A stretch of DNA of 64,000 nt from Climacium dendroides (lineage: Eukaryota; Streptophyta; Bryopsida; Hypnales; Climaciaceae). Of the stretch, positions 11,712-29,134 are shown in pieces (position 1 is the stretch's first letter; each line of letters starts with the position of its first letter). The DNA lies in contig OX467086.1 in NCBI GenBank assembly GCA_950106755.1, forward strand, positions 25,624,001-25,688,000, in the 5' to 3' direction. The notes beneath the pieces were generated by a model. That model was not told where the DNA came from, ran no database searches, and saw nothing but the letters and a program-made list of their open reading frames with translations. A program made the position numbers and the translations under genes.

Positions 11712-12531
11712 TTATCTTCATTTGTAAGTACAGCCCGCAATCCTGCATTACATCAACATACAACAATCTTGGTTATTGTTGAGGGTCCTCATCTTGAAAA
11801 GTTTGTTTTGGAAAGTGGGTCTTCATTTTGCAAATTTAGCATAGATGGAACATCCCTTTAAAATTATAGTTTAGTGTTTCTTCTATGATGTCATTGTTGA
11901 GTCTTATAATTCAAGATTTTAAATCCAGCTTTTTCATTATTCAATCTATATTTACTACATCTATACTTCACTTGTTTCTTGTGACGTGCAAAAATTTGCA
12001 CCATTATAGAAGAAATCAACTTCCCCAAAGAATATGTGTATATGAATGAGCTAAAATATAAGCAAGAATTTATATTATAAAATGGATGGAAAACATAGAT
12101 AATTGAAAAAATTAAATATAAGATATTTAATTTTTATAAATATATTTATATTAGAAGTTTCAATGATTAATATTTTATATATATATATATATATATATAA
12201 TACTAGACATTAGAATCCTATAGCCAAAATAAAAGTGTTTTTTCTTTTCTAATATTGGACTTATACAATAAATGCCTTAGGACTACATATGTATGGACTA
12301 TATTTCATAGAAGACTAATTGGCAATTCACTTTGATAATAAAGTTGAATAGAGTGGCAAATCTTGCATCAAAGTCTATGGTGAGTACAAAGTGACTGATT
12401 ATACGATATTTTCTAATTTCTATGGTACTTATAATTTGTATGTCATTTTATAGGATAGAGTAATCTAATTATATAATCTAAGATGAAGAAAATAGTAGTT
12501 CATCTTCCAATAAACACATGCAATAACAAAA
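11712..12531. other. Gene-free AT-rich stretch with short TA run
   Basis: It contains a (TA)n microsatellite at about 12177-12200. Nothing else is recognised. Confidence 0.4.
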
Positions 12532-13440
12532 TGAACCCCTAAAAGACTGAATCTTTTTTTCTATCAAAAAACATTCAAAACTACCATTCTATTGCAAAGA
12601 GAAAAAACTAACTAACTTTATAAATTGTTATTTTCTACATATCTAATTGTAGAATCCTATATTAGACTAGTATAAGAATATATGGAATAAATTTCAAAAA
12701 CTTTGACTTCATAGATTGTAAGATATTTGCATCCAAAGTGAAGAAAGCAAGTGTTTTTTAACTTGCTTGACTAGATTTTTTGGCTTTGAATCTTCATAAT
12801 TGAAATTTTTGTATTGTTGATTTTGATTTTTAAAATTTTTATGTTGAATGGTTGAATTGAGAATCTAAAAAAAATTCAAGAAAAAAAAACTAATTTGTAC
12901 TCATTAAAAAATTGTTAAGTACAAGTAGGTTCAAGATTGAAGGAAAAACAAAATTGTTAATAGTTCTAAAATGAAATTGAAATACAATAATCCTAATAAT
13001 GAGCCATTGGCCTAGCAAGAAAACCTAACCCTGTCTAACAATTTGTTTTGAAAAATTGTAAAAATTGCATTTATAAATGAATCCTATAAGTTATTTTTTC
13101 AAGAAAATGCTTATCCATAACTTTCTCATCACTATTTAAAATAGAATGAATCAAAGCTTCAAAAGTAGGCAAAAATATACAATTTTAGGATTTTTCAAAA
13201 AAAACTTATTTTGATTTTTTTTTGTGTTACTCGCCAACCTCCGTTTTTAGCTTATTGTGCCATAGCTTTTTCTCCTAGACATTGATTGAAATAAAAATTA
13301 TATATCCACAAAGCTTTTGCAAAACCACACATCTTCAAAAAGTCAAAAACATTCACTACAAATTGAGGGATTTGAGGCAATAGGAATCTATCCAAATCCA
13401 TACTGTCCTTCAATCAAACAAATGGTTCTTTAAGGGTTAA
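12532..13440. mobile_element. TTAA-bounded inverted-repeat element
   Basis: The left end is TGAACCCCTAAAAGAC; the right end, reverse-complemented, is TTAACCCTTAAAGAACC. The interior shares the family words AAAACATTCAAAACTACCATT, ATAGATTGTAAGATATTTGC and AAAATTGTTAAGTACAAGTAG with the copies at 42149 and 54371. It is about 910 bases long and non-coding. Confidence 0.7.
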
Positions 13441-14508
13441 TGTTAGAGGCAATGGTTGCCATAGAATAGGAAATAGAAAAGATCTCAAAAGGCTTGATCT
13501 ATTCCATTTCAGAAAGTTCCTATAATCAAATTCCTACAAGTATACATGAAATGGAAACAACAACAAAGTCATAGCTATCCATTGATTTGGGTGTATAATT
13601 ATGTCAAAGTACTTCACTTTTGCTAAAAGAAATCCTAGAATTGATGAAAATTTAGTTATGTAGAACAAGAAGGAGGAACATTAAATCTTCCTAAAAACAC
13701 AAAAATTTGTAAAAAATAGCCTACATATAATGTATAGAAGTAGATTTGAGGTATATGTGAAGTTTTCCTCAAGTGTGTGGAGGTTGGTTTAAAGTTAACA
13801 TGTAGTCTACCTCAAACATGTTGAGGTAGATTTGAGGTTTATCTAAAGTTTGCCTTAAGATTCAATCCATTCCATCTTAGAGCTATTAATGATTTAATTT
13901 CTTGTTCAACATTGACCTATTTCTACTTTATAATTACTCAAGGAATGATGATTATTTTTTTATGTTTAAATATATTTTCTAGATTATTAATTGAATTTTT
14001 TAACATAAAATATTTTATTTTCAAAGCCCAAGGAACAAAGTATGAGGATAGAAGGTGGAAACTTTAGCCTTGCCCAACATATAATTTGGATCCACAAAAT
14101 TACATAGGACTTTAGTCCCAACTAAACCTTGGGGTGTAAAGTGGGACAGTTTATGCCCTCTAATTAACTTTAGACCTAAAACCTAACACTGCCAAATCTT
14201 TTTGTATGCGTAGATTGAAATGGAAAGCTACACTAAATAGGGGTTTTGAGGGAGCCTATACTAATTAATTGACATTACACACTATGTAAATATCTCCTTT
14301 TTTGTACATCAATAGTTACTAAAGTATATGAGGGTTGCACATTATGTTTCAAACATCTACAATTTTCCACAATAAGTCCTTTTAATTTTTTGATCCGCTT
14401 AATACTCCTATTCAGTATAGGTGATTACACTTTTGGACTATGATTGATTGAATAATTGCACAAACATTGAACATGGAGATCTCACTGCAGTGAGTGTTTT
14501 GTTTTGTT
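13441..14508. other. Gene-free stretch
   Basis: Near 13735-13860 two imperfect copies of GTAGATTTGAGGTNTATNTNAAGTTT flank a short inverted repeat CTACCTCAAACATGTTGAGGTAG. No gene is recognised. Confidence 0.4.
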
Positions 14509-14605
14509 TTTCTTCACTCAAATGAAACGAAATTCCATTGCAAAGATAACAATACAAATCTCCTAGCCACAAGTGTCTTGGCAAGAAAAAGACCCAATCT
14601 AACAA
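14509..14605 (-). repeat. Retroposon-like 3' tail, copy 1
   Basis: On the - strand this reads CCAAGACACTTGTGGCTAGG, then TTTGCAATGGAATTTCGTTT and CATTTGA. The same order (CCAGGCCACTTGTGG-like, a T-rich part, then GCAATGAAATTTCGTTTCATT) recurs at about 24003, 37345 and 37664 on + and at 49362 on -. A shared 3' end in both orientations fits LINE- or SINE-derived copies; no reverse transcriptase is seen here. The surrounding 89-codon frame (14514-14783) is probably meaningless. Confidence 0.5.
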
Positions 14606-15146
14606 TGAAGGTTGTTTCCATAAATAAGTTGAAGGTGTCCAATACTAACCGGCACCCCATCAACAAGTAGTAATCATCAAATGCATAGGGTGCAATATTT
14701 CCAACCAAGGCTGGAATAGATTTCCAAGTAAAGTTTGGAATGTGCTTTTTTTCTTGTTTCCAAATTTGGACTATTAAGTTCATGACACATGTCCTAAAGT
14801 ATTGAGCAAGAAAGTAGGAAGCAAAGAGTTGGAGTTTTTAAATAATTGGAATTGGAAGAGTCTAGACATTGACTATAGGTGCAAAGTATTTTTTGCCTCC
14901 CAAAATTCACAGTAATCTGAGTTCAAGCAATAAAATTACCAATTTTTTTGCAATACCTGTCATTTCTATCAACTCACCTCTAAAAATATTTGCTTTGCCT
15001 TGTACTACTCTAGATCATGTCTAGAATTGCTTATTTAATCGGTTACGGGTGCCTTCACTTTAAATAGTCGCTACTACAATCATAGTGAGACGGAACATGT
15101 ACTGCAACAAACCACCAAAGACAAGCCAGGAGGGACCTTTCCATGA
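14606..15146. other. Gene-free stretch
   Basis: No gene or repeat family is recognised here. Confidence 0.4.
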
Positions 15147-15262
15147 TTAACCCTTAAACATCGAGGCGGACATTTTGTGTCCGATGAATGACAAAAGATT
15201 TTTCTATGTAGGACTATTCATCCTTGAAATGTTACAAGAAAAAAGGAGATCTTCTACAATAG
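15147..15262. mobile_element. Short TTAA-bounded MITE (family B), truncated
   Basis: It starts TTAACCCTTAAACATCGAGG and continues GGCGGACATTTTGTGTCCGA and GACTATTCATCCTTGAAAT, matching the left half of the full copies at 44166-44395 and 49131-49362. The right half is missing; at about 15262 the sequence switches into an arm of the hairpin repeat seen whole at 22724-22897. Confidence 0.7.
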
Positions 15263-15325
15263 TAACTCGTCCTACAGGACAAAAAAATGAATAGTAACTT
15301 GTCTAGTATGACAACCATGGTCAAA
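15262..15325. repeat. Single arm of the palindromic repeat
   Basis: The words GTAACTCGTCCTACAGGACAA, AATGAATAGTAACTTGTC and TAGTATGACAAC match the right arm of the 22.7 kb palindrome. Only one arm is present, joined directly to the truncated family B MITE. Confidence 0.7.
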
Positions 15326-15660
15326 ACCATCTTCAATGTTCAAAGTTGTACACACAGGGAGCCCTATTTATACAAATATGGAGGCTACAAAATAATATAT
15401 CTTTTGGTAGGCACATGTCACTCTAATGAAGGAATAGACCACACAAATTTTAGCTTTACATCATTAATTTTGGATACTCCCCAATACTAAATTAAAAATC
15501 CCTAAACCTTAAAGTGTGATAAATTAGCAAAATTGACTTTTAAATATAAATTTTTTAAATTTTTTTTTGAAAAAATAAGGGATATGATTATAATCAAGTT
15601 AATCATCATACTACTAAAATCATAACTCCCTCTGTAATATCACAAATGCTACCTTTAATA

Positions 15661-16472
15661 CTAGGGGCTCGTGCTTGCTATGCTATGCATTCATTGTATC
15701 ACATATTAGTAAAATTTTGATATATTTGAATAGAATGCATGATAATGATTTCAATAAGTCTTTAAAATAATTATTTTAAATATTTTGTAAAAATATTTTC
15801 AATCATGCATATATAGAAATCGTATTTTCAAACAGTGTGATATTACAGAAATAGAGTAGCAATTTGCATTTACATCTATAATATCACTTTTTACAAAGGA
15901 TGATATTATAGAAATAATATAGTTGTTGCAATTCAGGTGATATTAAAGAGGATCCATAGGATGATGTTATAGAGGTAGCAAATCCATTGCTTCTCTTGGC
16001 TTTACACTTCTTTGCACTTCTATGATTTTGTGCTTTTGTGAGCTTTGAGCTTCTGATTTCAATTTTCTATTGCTACTACCAAATGATTTTGAGAAATTTA
16101 TTTAATTGAAGTGACTTTGGATTCTACAACAATTAAGTTGTTCACAAAGTTTTTGAGATTTATAAGGTTTTTTTTTCAATTCTTTAATTTGGATTGCCAT
16201 TTTTTGTAACAATGGAGTCAAATTTCTAATGCATTTTAATGTATGTGTATCTTTTATAGTATTTACCATTGCATATGTTTCATTCATCATTCAATAAATT
16301 TCTATTATACATTTCAATATATGCTTATTTATTAAAAAAAAATTATACAAAGATTTTAGTCATTTTTATTTGAAGATTTATTGAAATTTTTGTTCTACAT
16401 TCTATCTAATACATAAAAATTCTTATAAAATTCTAATGATGAATGCATAGCATAGCAAGTGCCAACCGCTAG
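15661..16472. mobile_element. 812-base element with 34-base terminal inverted repeats
   Basis: The left end (15661-15694) reads CTAGGGGCTCGTGCTTGCTA then TGCTATGCATTCAT; the right end (16439-16472) is its inverse, ending AGCAAGTGCCAACCGCTAG. The inner 21 bases or so are identical and the outer part diverges. The interior repeats the words GATATTATAGAAATA and GGTAGCAAAT-like but has no coding frame. Target duplication is unclear, as CTAG may be end or target. Likely a non-autonomous DNA transposon of unknown superfamily. Confidence 0.7.
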
Positions 16473-18570
16473 TCGTCAATAAAATTCCAAGTTCATGGGG
16501 TTCTATAGTCAAAATTTTTAATAGAAAACAACTCCATCACTTTGAATGTGATGCAAAATAGAAGTGGTCTTTCTTGCAATCACCCATTAGATGAAACTTC
16601 CACTTGTCTTTCAAGGAGAGTTCATTCAAAAATGCTTGATAATGTGTAAATTGTCCTAAAAGCTAGTTTTGCCCTTAAAGTATAACACTTTTTTTTTTTT
16701 AATCATATTAGCACATGTTTAATATACATGACCAGCAATGTGGAAGATTTAGAGATAATCTTTTCTACATGTAATTAGACTTGTAGCCATTAATTGTGAT
16801 TGATTTTGGAAAAGGAAACCTCTATTCATCCACACAAAAGAGAGGCAAGCTCTACACTAGCTATTGGACCCAAGGGCATCTAAAAAAGCATACACATTCA
16901 ATGGTTTTCCTCAAAAATTTGGAATCTATTCAAAAACTTGCAATAAATGCTAGGGTCTAATATATATTGAGTCAAGGGATTTTTATCGATATACATTGTT
17001 CTAATGATCCATGAATGTTTCTCAAAAACTAAAACATTGAGAGGCCCCACAAATTAAGGTAACTGAACGAAATTGCACCAAATAAGCAATAATTGTGCAA
17101 TGCTCCTATTATTCAATTTCTTCAATTTTTGGTTGATTCACTCGATCAACACAATATTTTGGATTCCCTTCTTATGCATTTTTTAGAAAATGTATGAATA
17201 AACTATGAATTTTCAAAATGCTTGAAATGAATGTACATAAAAGCGACCTGAAGCTCTCACGAATAATAGAAGCTGTACATTTTAGGCAAAAATTTGTACC
17301 TGGCTCATAATTAGGTGCAGTTACCTTAGTAGGTGAGACAGTTACAGGTGCTAGAATATTCAATAACACAGATCGACTGCAGTCGAGCACTTCATGACGA
17401 AAGTTATCAGCTATTGGAAAAGTCTCAACTGGTGACTCAGACTGAGGCTAGCTCCAGAAGGCAGAAGCACGTTCCATCCCCCTTGAGTGTACATATTCAT
17501 TGGAGTTTGCTTCTATCAGATTGGAAAATTCTGTACGCATCCTTCAGTTCGGCAGTTTGGCAGCTCAATATCATCATGGTCGAGATTTTTTTGGGCCACA
17601 TGCACAGATGCACTGAATGATGCATGATGTGGATGTGTTGAGCAGGAATTGTTCATAAACTGTACTCCAATCCCAGTCTAGATTCTTGCTACTCTGATTG
17701 TAGTGTATAAGCTTCAATCGGTTGATAAATAAATACATCAATTGCTCTAATTAACATCTGCCAGGAATTCGATCGATTTGTCTGCACGAGATAGCGTGTT
17801 GAGCATATCATTGCGTAATATTTAGATGTAATATTGCTGAGTTCGAACCTCTTCGATCATTCAATGAATTGGGTCATTAATTAGTTGATTACAGCGGTCT
17901 GTATTGCAAATCTCAAATTTGTAATGTATTGAAACGACGTTTACAAACTAATTCACGGCCAACTTGCTTCCTCTGCGTTGTACTAACTAGCATGTTTAGT
18001 AAATAGTAATGGACCGTGTGCTCTGCACAAGCCTTGGATGACAATATATCTCACACGAGCTTTTCATCTTAGCATTTGGACACCTGCAATAATGCATAAA
18101 CTTTCAATGATAGATTCTATCCACTCATTCAAGGTTTCTGTTGAAATGTAGTTTTCAACAACTTCTGCAAGCGGGAAAAAAATTAAAGGAGTCAAAGTCT
18201 TTTCTCCTATACATATTTCACTAAAAACTTTACAATAACTTTTTTTTCTAGTGGAAAATTGCAATATAAAACGGTAGATTGAAATGACCATCACAGCTTT
18301 ATATCGCATCACAACCCCCTTAATAATGTACAAAACTCTAAAATATAGATTGTGTCCATTCACACAAAGTTTTTGTTGACAAGATTGCTATCTGCACGAG
18401 TCACGAGACCTCAAGTGTCCGTATTTGGGTCCTACATCTTAATTTGCAGACTGGCTTGCAGTACGTCTAAAAATCACGCAGATTAATGACATTGATGACG
18501 TTTGAACATTCCCCACAAGAACCGGCCTTTGAATTCCGGGAGGCAACGAACTGGTCTAGCTGCTGAATCC
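16473..18570. other. Intergenic stretch and upstream region of the first peroxidase
   Basis: From about 17.3 kb the base composition becomes more balanced, as around the other peroxidases. No gene is recognised; open frames are under 100 codons. The last 200 bases are presumed promoter of the peroxidase that starts at 18730. Confidence 0.4.
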
Positions 18571-18577
18571 TATATAA
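18571..18577 (+). promoter_or_regulatory. TATA box of peroxidase gene 1
   Basis: TATATAA lies 159 bases before the ATG. This predicts a start site near 18600 and a leader of about 125 bases. The - strand peroxidase has its TATA box at nearly the same distance, which supports the call. Confidence 0.55.
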
Positions 18578-18723
18578 ACTTCACATTGGGACACAGTTTC
18601 TCTCATGTTCCGGCATGCTACCTCGAGTTTGGAATTTCTGTTGCATCTCATGTAGTGAGAACTGAATTGAAAACAGTTGATCTTTTCTCAGAGCTCTTGT
18701 TTGCTAGAGTTTCTAGTTAGTGA

Positions 18724-20944
<2,221 letters not shown>

Positions 20945-22723
20945 TCGACGTACACTCCACTTCCGAGCGACCAAAGGCTCAATCCTAAACGTGCGTACGC
21001 ATGAAATTACTTGTACTGCCCAGCTTTCTTTATTATCGACTTGACCTGTAGACCCACTTGTTAATTAATCCTACAACAGTCCAACTTAGTGAGTTCGTAG
21101 ACTTAGCTCAGTAGATCGATCAACTGCAATAATCTCGATCTAGACGGAACTAGCTGGGTGTCAATTATGTAAGTGCTGAGTTCGGTGAAAATGGTGCTGC
21201 TGTGAACCTCTCCAGTGACACCGCGTGCTAAGAAATTGTCGGTGACTGTTGCTCTTCCCCAGCTGCAATTAATCTCAATGTTCAATAATCAATGTCCTGT
21301 CTATTGATGTTCAAATTTAGAGCTTTTGAGTTTTGAAAGGTAACAACTTCAGTCTAAAAATTTCTTCGAGTTCGCTTATGACCCCAATGATGCCATGATT
21401 GTAAATTTGCAATCTCTCTAATTATTTAATTTCCTTGATCTATCGAGTACGTAGAGCTGTCACGAGTAAAACTTTTACGTGACTTCGAGGTGCATATATA
21501 ATGCATGCATGAATAGTGCCGATTTTAGATGTACAATGTGTTTCAGATAGGAAGTACCCGTAAAGTCCCATCGTTCCCTCTACGGAAAAAATGGATTTTG
21601 GTCAGGTTCCTATATTTTCGGGCAGGCTCCAAAAAAATTCACACATTTTTATACCAGTCTACTACAAGATCTTATGGTTACATTAAAAAAAAAAAAAAAC
21701 ATTTTACATTTTTTTGTGCTCTTTGCACTAGAAATGGTTTAAGCTGTCCTCAGGGGTCAAGTTGGTAGATATTTCACGACTCTGGACTTTTCAAAACAGA
21801 TGCCTGGCACAAAAACCTGAAAAGTAAATCTTTACGTACCAATCCTAGTTTTAAGAGTTTGTACATTTGAAGGCCACAATTTTGAAGCTCTGAATGCAGC
21901 CAGCGTAACAAGAACGTCTCAGTGTTTCACCAAACTGATTGAAACTTGTGCATGAAGCATTAGACTGAGTCTGCAGAGACTCAATGTGATCTAGACATTT
22001 TGCATGTACTGTACAGTGCGGTAAACAATGGCACAGAACCATATAACAAGTTTGTAGCTAAACATAAATAATTTATGGAGCATGTCTTGCAAGAGTGTCC
22101 TATAGTGTGTGAGGATGATGCGAAAGGTACTGACGTTGTGAACCTGCACAATGTAACTTAGCGTGCTCTAAAAACTACCACTAACACATACATTTTGCTT
22201 TCTTCAATGTATCAACACTGTAAAATTTCAGGAGGAGGTCGCCTTTAAATCTTTAATGACCATTGGGTTTCAACTTCAAATTAAAATTTGTAACTAATTT
22301 TGCAAAGGTCCAAAAAATATGAAACAACGTGGGTTAGGTGTAATTTCATTTCTTTTCCTATAAAAATTTATTGAAAATTTGTTCCAAGAAGTTTAGCTTC
22401 ACCTCAAAGGCAATTAGCTTTTAAAAAGATTGCTTTATGCAGCAAACTACCACAACGCCAATCTAGGTCAATATTATAAAAAAATAAAAATAAAAACTAA
22501 CAAGGTAAAGCTTACCTATTTCCTTGTGCCAGCATTTGGGAAGTTTTCAGAGTTACCCCTTATTTTGCCTTGTCTTTATAGAAGGAGCTAGGGGTACAAT
22601 GGGTACCAATTGTATCTTCTCCTTATAAAAAAACCCAATTCATTTCTTCTAGTATCAAATTCTTATGGACCACTTTATTCAACTTCAAATGTGCAAAAGA
22701 CCACATTCCTCCCATGGTTGTCA
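20945..22723. other. 3' flank of peroxidase 1 and gene-free stretch
   Basis: The first few hundred bases should hold the 3' untranslated region; AATAATC-like words near 21284 are possible polyadenylation signals, not a clear one. The rest has no recognised gene. Confidence 0.4.
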
Positions 22724-22897
22724 TACTGAACAAGTTACTATTCATTTCTTGTCATACTAGACAAGTTACTATTCATTTCTTGTCCTGTAGGACAAGTTAC
22801 TATTCATCAAATGTACTTGAGAAGTACATTTGATGAATAGTAACTTGTCCTACAGGACAAGAAATGAATAGTAACTTGTCCAGTATGACAACAATGA
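22724..22897. repeat. Near-perfect palindrome (hairpin) with 68-base arms
   Basis: The left arm is 22751-22818 and the right arm 22822-22889, with loop GAG and a single mismatch found by eye. The centre reads ATTCATCAAATGTACTT-GAG-AAGTACATTTGATGAAT. The left side carries an extra tandem copy of the outer part (GTTGTCATACTGAACAAG at 22728), so the original element probably ran from CATGGTTGTCATACTG to CAGTATGACAACAATG. A lone arm occurs at 15262-15325. It behaves as a dispersed foldback repeat; a small-RNA hairpin is possible. Confidence 0.85.
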
Positions 22898-24002
22898 TTC
22901 CTCCTCTGTAAAAGATATGTCAGTTTTGAAACTAAACTCTAAATTTCATTACATTGGGTAGAATTAGACAATGAAACATAGGCTAGCCACCACCACCAAC
23001 TCTAAAAGCAATACTCACCTTGTCCAAGAATATCCCTACTTCTAGCTACTTTAATATTAACCTTGGATTCAAAATAAAAAACAATTGACACGGAAAATGG
23101 AGCATGAACTAGTCACCACAACCAACCCTAAAGCAATACCCAACTTGTCCAAAAACACACCTACCTCTAGGTACTTGGGTACTAGCCTTGAATTCAAAAT
23201 GACAAGCAATTGAAATTTGACAATTTCATGAAAGTGGTAGCTACGTGTCCACCTTTTATTTTGCACACTAATTGATTGCTAGTCCTACCAAATTTTTGCT
23301 CGATTTTGAATCCTCCATTTTCACACTCCAACTGGCTGACAATGAACTAAGCAGCGGCTCGAGCAGCGGTTCTCCCCAACCATTGCCCTGTCCCAAGCTT
23401 ATAAAGTACAATTCATGCAACTAATAATGCTATCATTGTGTCAAAAACAATCAGATGTGCATTAAAACGGCAGTTAGAAGCAATTAAATTCACTATTCAG
23501 TATTGTCCATGTCCTCTCATGGCCTGTACCGTAACGGAGCCCATGGAAAGAATGCCGTGTTTGTGCCCTCCAGTACAATCTGAAACTCTCTGTCCAGAGT
23601 GGAGCCTTCGCCCGGGGTTCAGGAAATTAAAACAAATAAACGGCAACTGTATATATGCACAGACATACTGTAACGTATATACTCCAAGTATTGCAGCTAG
23701 CTAGACCTGAACTAAGCTTACCACCAAGTTGAGTTGCACAGTCGGGGTGCAGTACTACTGACAACAGCAGTAACTCTGAATTTTCTCTCTCCGACAGTGC
23801 AAAGATGTCACCATTCCATTAGAGCCAGAGTCCGGAAATTGAATGCGGAGTTGACAGAAGCTGCAAGTCACTTATTATATACAATGCTGTGACTTCAGAG
23901 GCGACTTTAGTTGGCACACATTTTCCACGCTCACTAAGATACCCCTACCACAAAGCTATTGCATGCATGCACTACGGCTCTTTTTGAAAGTTGCGAATGT
24001 CG
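22898..24002. other. Gene-free stretch between the tandem peroxidases
   Basis: Near 22980-23210 a block of about 100 bases (CTAGTCACCACAACCAACCCTA and neighbours) is imperfectly duplicated. No coding sequence is recognised. Confidence 0.4.
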
Positions 24003-24098
24003 ATCTTTGTGCTCCCGTCCCGCCAGGCCACTTGTGAATGGCGGGCTTTGTAATTTTGCCCTTGCAATGAAATTTTCGTTTCATTGTTTAAGAAAAAA
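24003..24098 (+). repeat. Retroposon-like 3' tail, copy 2
   Basis: CCGCCAGGCCACTTGTGAATG, then GGGCTTTGTAATTTTGCC and TTGCAATGAAATTTTCGTTT followed by TTTAAGAAAAAAAG. The A-rich end and the shared order with four other copies suggest the 3' end of a retroposed element, inserted about 200 bases upstream of peroxidase 2. Confidence 0.55.
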
Positions 24099-24141
24099 AG
24101 AAATTGTGAATGTCAGCTAAGCCTTATCTGCGGGTGCCTGC

Positions 24142-24147
24142 CACGTG
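24142..24147. promoter_or_regulatory. G-box (CACGTG) upstream of peroxidase 2
   Basis: CACGTG lies 173 bases before the ATG. The same palindrome lies 195 bases before the ATG of the - strand peroxidase. It is a known plant bZIP/bHLH binding core; function here is inferred from position only. Confidence 0.35.
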
Positions 24148-24263
24148 ATCTCTTATCAACTTAGTAATCAGAAAGTACAAACACCGCATGCAGCCACCGT
24201 CCAGCTGCAAATTAACATAAGTAATAACTCAGGGGCTCCAGGGTATTGAAGAGCCTCTGCTGA

Positions 24264-26754
<2,491 letters not shown>

Positions 26755-28707
26755 CGGCAAAATCCCAAGGACAGGGGGGATCGCTACCGGTTTACAGACC
26801 GCTTCGTACACGGCAAAAGCGTAGTGCACACGGCAACTTGCACTGGAGGGTGCAACGCCTTCAGTGCAATTGAGCGACTCATGCATTCCAGCGAAATTAT
26901 GAGTAACGCGGATTTCCATACATGTTCATCCAAAGTTAAGTTTAGTGCTTTCTACGTGTTTTTGTAGCTGGTCTAGACGTCAGGTGCTGGAGCTCGTGCT
27001 CCCGTGCTGGTTGGAGATGAGTTCAAATCCTCGTGCTCGTAAATTTCTCTGCTTTCGCTATGTAATAACTAATGTAAAGCTAGACCGGATATATTATGTA
27101 AAGTGATATACTATGTCTAAATCCTGGAAGAAGTACTCTTGTTTTTTAATATAACGTATAGAGCGGACTAGCTATTATTGGGGCGTAAGTATTCCAAAAA
27201 GTAATCAAGAAGGTAAAGTGGGGCTAGTAATTTTTGGTTCATCGAAGGTGGGGACTCGCATTGAATTGTTACGAGTTAGCCTATAGGGAATTCGGTCCCT
27301 GGAAGTTGAGGACACAAGCTTGCACGGGACTCTATTTAACTTCTGAAGGACCAGAAGGCCACCTGCAACTAAGGTAATTATACCTAAAATTGCACAAATA
27401 AGCTATATGGCATGACCAATATGTTCTAGAAAATGAACAACAATTTTTGCACATTGGTGAAGGACTATGAATCAAAATGCAAGCGGTTTCATCATTTTTA
27501 AACACATTGTGAATTAGTTACAAATTGTCGAAGACACAAGGTGTAGGATGTTGAAAGTGTCATGTAGGTGATGCCAAAATGCATTTGATGCACATGAAGA
27601 AATGACACTAGAGAAGAAGTTGAAGCATCAAAAAGTGTATCCAAAATCATCCACTTTTAAGGTTGCCACCTCCATAGTACTATAAATAAAACTGCAAAAT
27701 ATTCAAAATTCACCTTCATGTTCTTTATTGTAGGTATCTTCCCTATCCAGTTTCCCTTTGAAAATAGGGATCAATTAAGAAGAGTGGTTCATTTTAAGTG
27801 TAGTTAACTTACATTTGTAGAAACTCAAAATGTAAATCCCACTAACAGTTTGTGAATAAGAATGAGATCCTAGACAATTTTTTCCTTTGAATTTGTCAAT
27901 GGAATCCAATCAAAAAATGATTGATTGTACTATTTTCAGTTAATTTTCTAAGAATGGAAGAAGAGTCTATACTATAATTATGAGGGGTGGTTGTATAACA
28001 ATATGAGCAACACTAAATGTAACTTTGGGATCTTTGGGAACTAAGTTGGAGTTGAAGTAGTTTAATTTTTCAATTTTTTTTTCAATCTTTTTTTTCCAAT
28101 ATCTCAAATGATTTGAAAAAAATTGTACATCAAAATAACGATGATATGTATACATGAAAAAAATCAAAAGTTTTTGGAGCACTTTTGAGCATTTTCACAT
28201 ATATATATATATATAAAGTACCATTTAACCAAACATCTTTCATCAATCTTGTTAACAATGACATTTTCTCAAAAATTGTGTGATTTCATCAATCTTTTTT
28301 TCATAGGAAAACTACATAAGTCTTATTTCATTTCAATAGGGGCCATTCTCAAAATTATTCCACAAAAATGAGGAATTATGCTTGTTACAAGAGCTATGTT
28401 GCTCAAATCCATCTAATCTTTTAGCCTGGATTAATTCAATGTACCTAATGCATAATAAAAAGGTAGTTGGCATTCAATAAGGCTATTAAATGTTATGTGC
28501 ACTCTGAATTGAAAGGTAGAGAATTAGAAATTCTTCCCTCTAATTTGGAAGGTATTGTCAAGATTTCAATTCCATCCTCATGCTACAGCCACACTAGCTA
28601 GCAATAGTAGCCAATCTTGGTGCAAATAAAGATATACATATATTTAAGTGGAAAGGGGATAAGACATTGTCTTCAATGTAACATATAGTGTTCAACTATA
28701 ATTAAAC
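26755..28707. other. 3' flank of peroxidase 2 and gene-free stretch
   Basis: The first 300 bases are presumed 3' untranslated region. A long antisense open frame over exon 4 (26281-26919) is a composition effect. The rest is AT-rich with no recognised gene; a short TA run lies near 28197-28215. Confidence 0.4.
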
Positions 28708-28920
28708 TTAATCCCTAAACATTGACAAGGATGTTTTTTGTCCAATGAATGATAAAGAATCCTTCTAGTAGGATAGAAGACACAAAAGTGCAACTATTCA
28801 TCCTCAAAATTTTGTTGTAAAAAAGAGAGGTCTTCTATAATAGTTTAATCACTTCCAATGAGTGCTTTTGTATTTTTAATTCTAACAAAAAAAGGCTATT
28901 TTACCTTAATAACTTCAAAC
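28708..28920. mobile_element. Short TTAA-bounded MITE (family B), diverged
   Basis: TTAATCCCTAAACATTGACAAG at the left, then GAATGATAAAGAATCC, AAGTGCAACTATTCATCCTC and AATGAGTGCTTTTGTA follow the order of the full copies at 44.2 and 49.1 kb. The right terminus is not recognisable, so the end given is approximate. Confidence 0.55.
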
Positions 28921-29134
28921 AATAATAGATTCAATTTGATTGAAACTTCATTCATGGTATTACTTTGTTGACTTCTTAAATACTAAGGAGGCCAAAAGAC
29001 AACCTTTGGATGATTCTCTAGTGGACTTTTAAAAACCTTAAATAAGAAAATAAATTTCAAATTCTCATTAAAAAAAATTGTGCATTGTCTTAAAGATGTT
29101 GAAGATATGTAGTGGTGAAATTTTCTTCATATAT

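Noticed and set aside
18064..18363. 99-codon - strand frame upstream of peroxidase 1
   Set aside because: No motif and no supporting splice or start context.
22751..22889. Hairpin as a microRNA gene
   Set aside because: A lone arm elsewhere and long perfect arms fit a foldback repeat better; no expression evidence is available.
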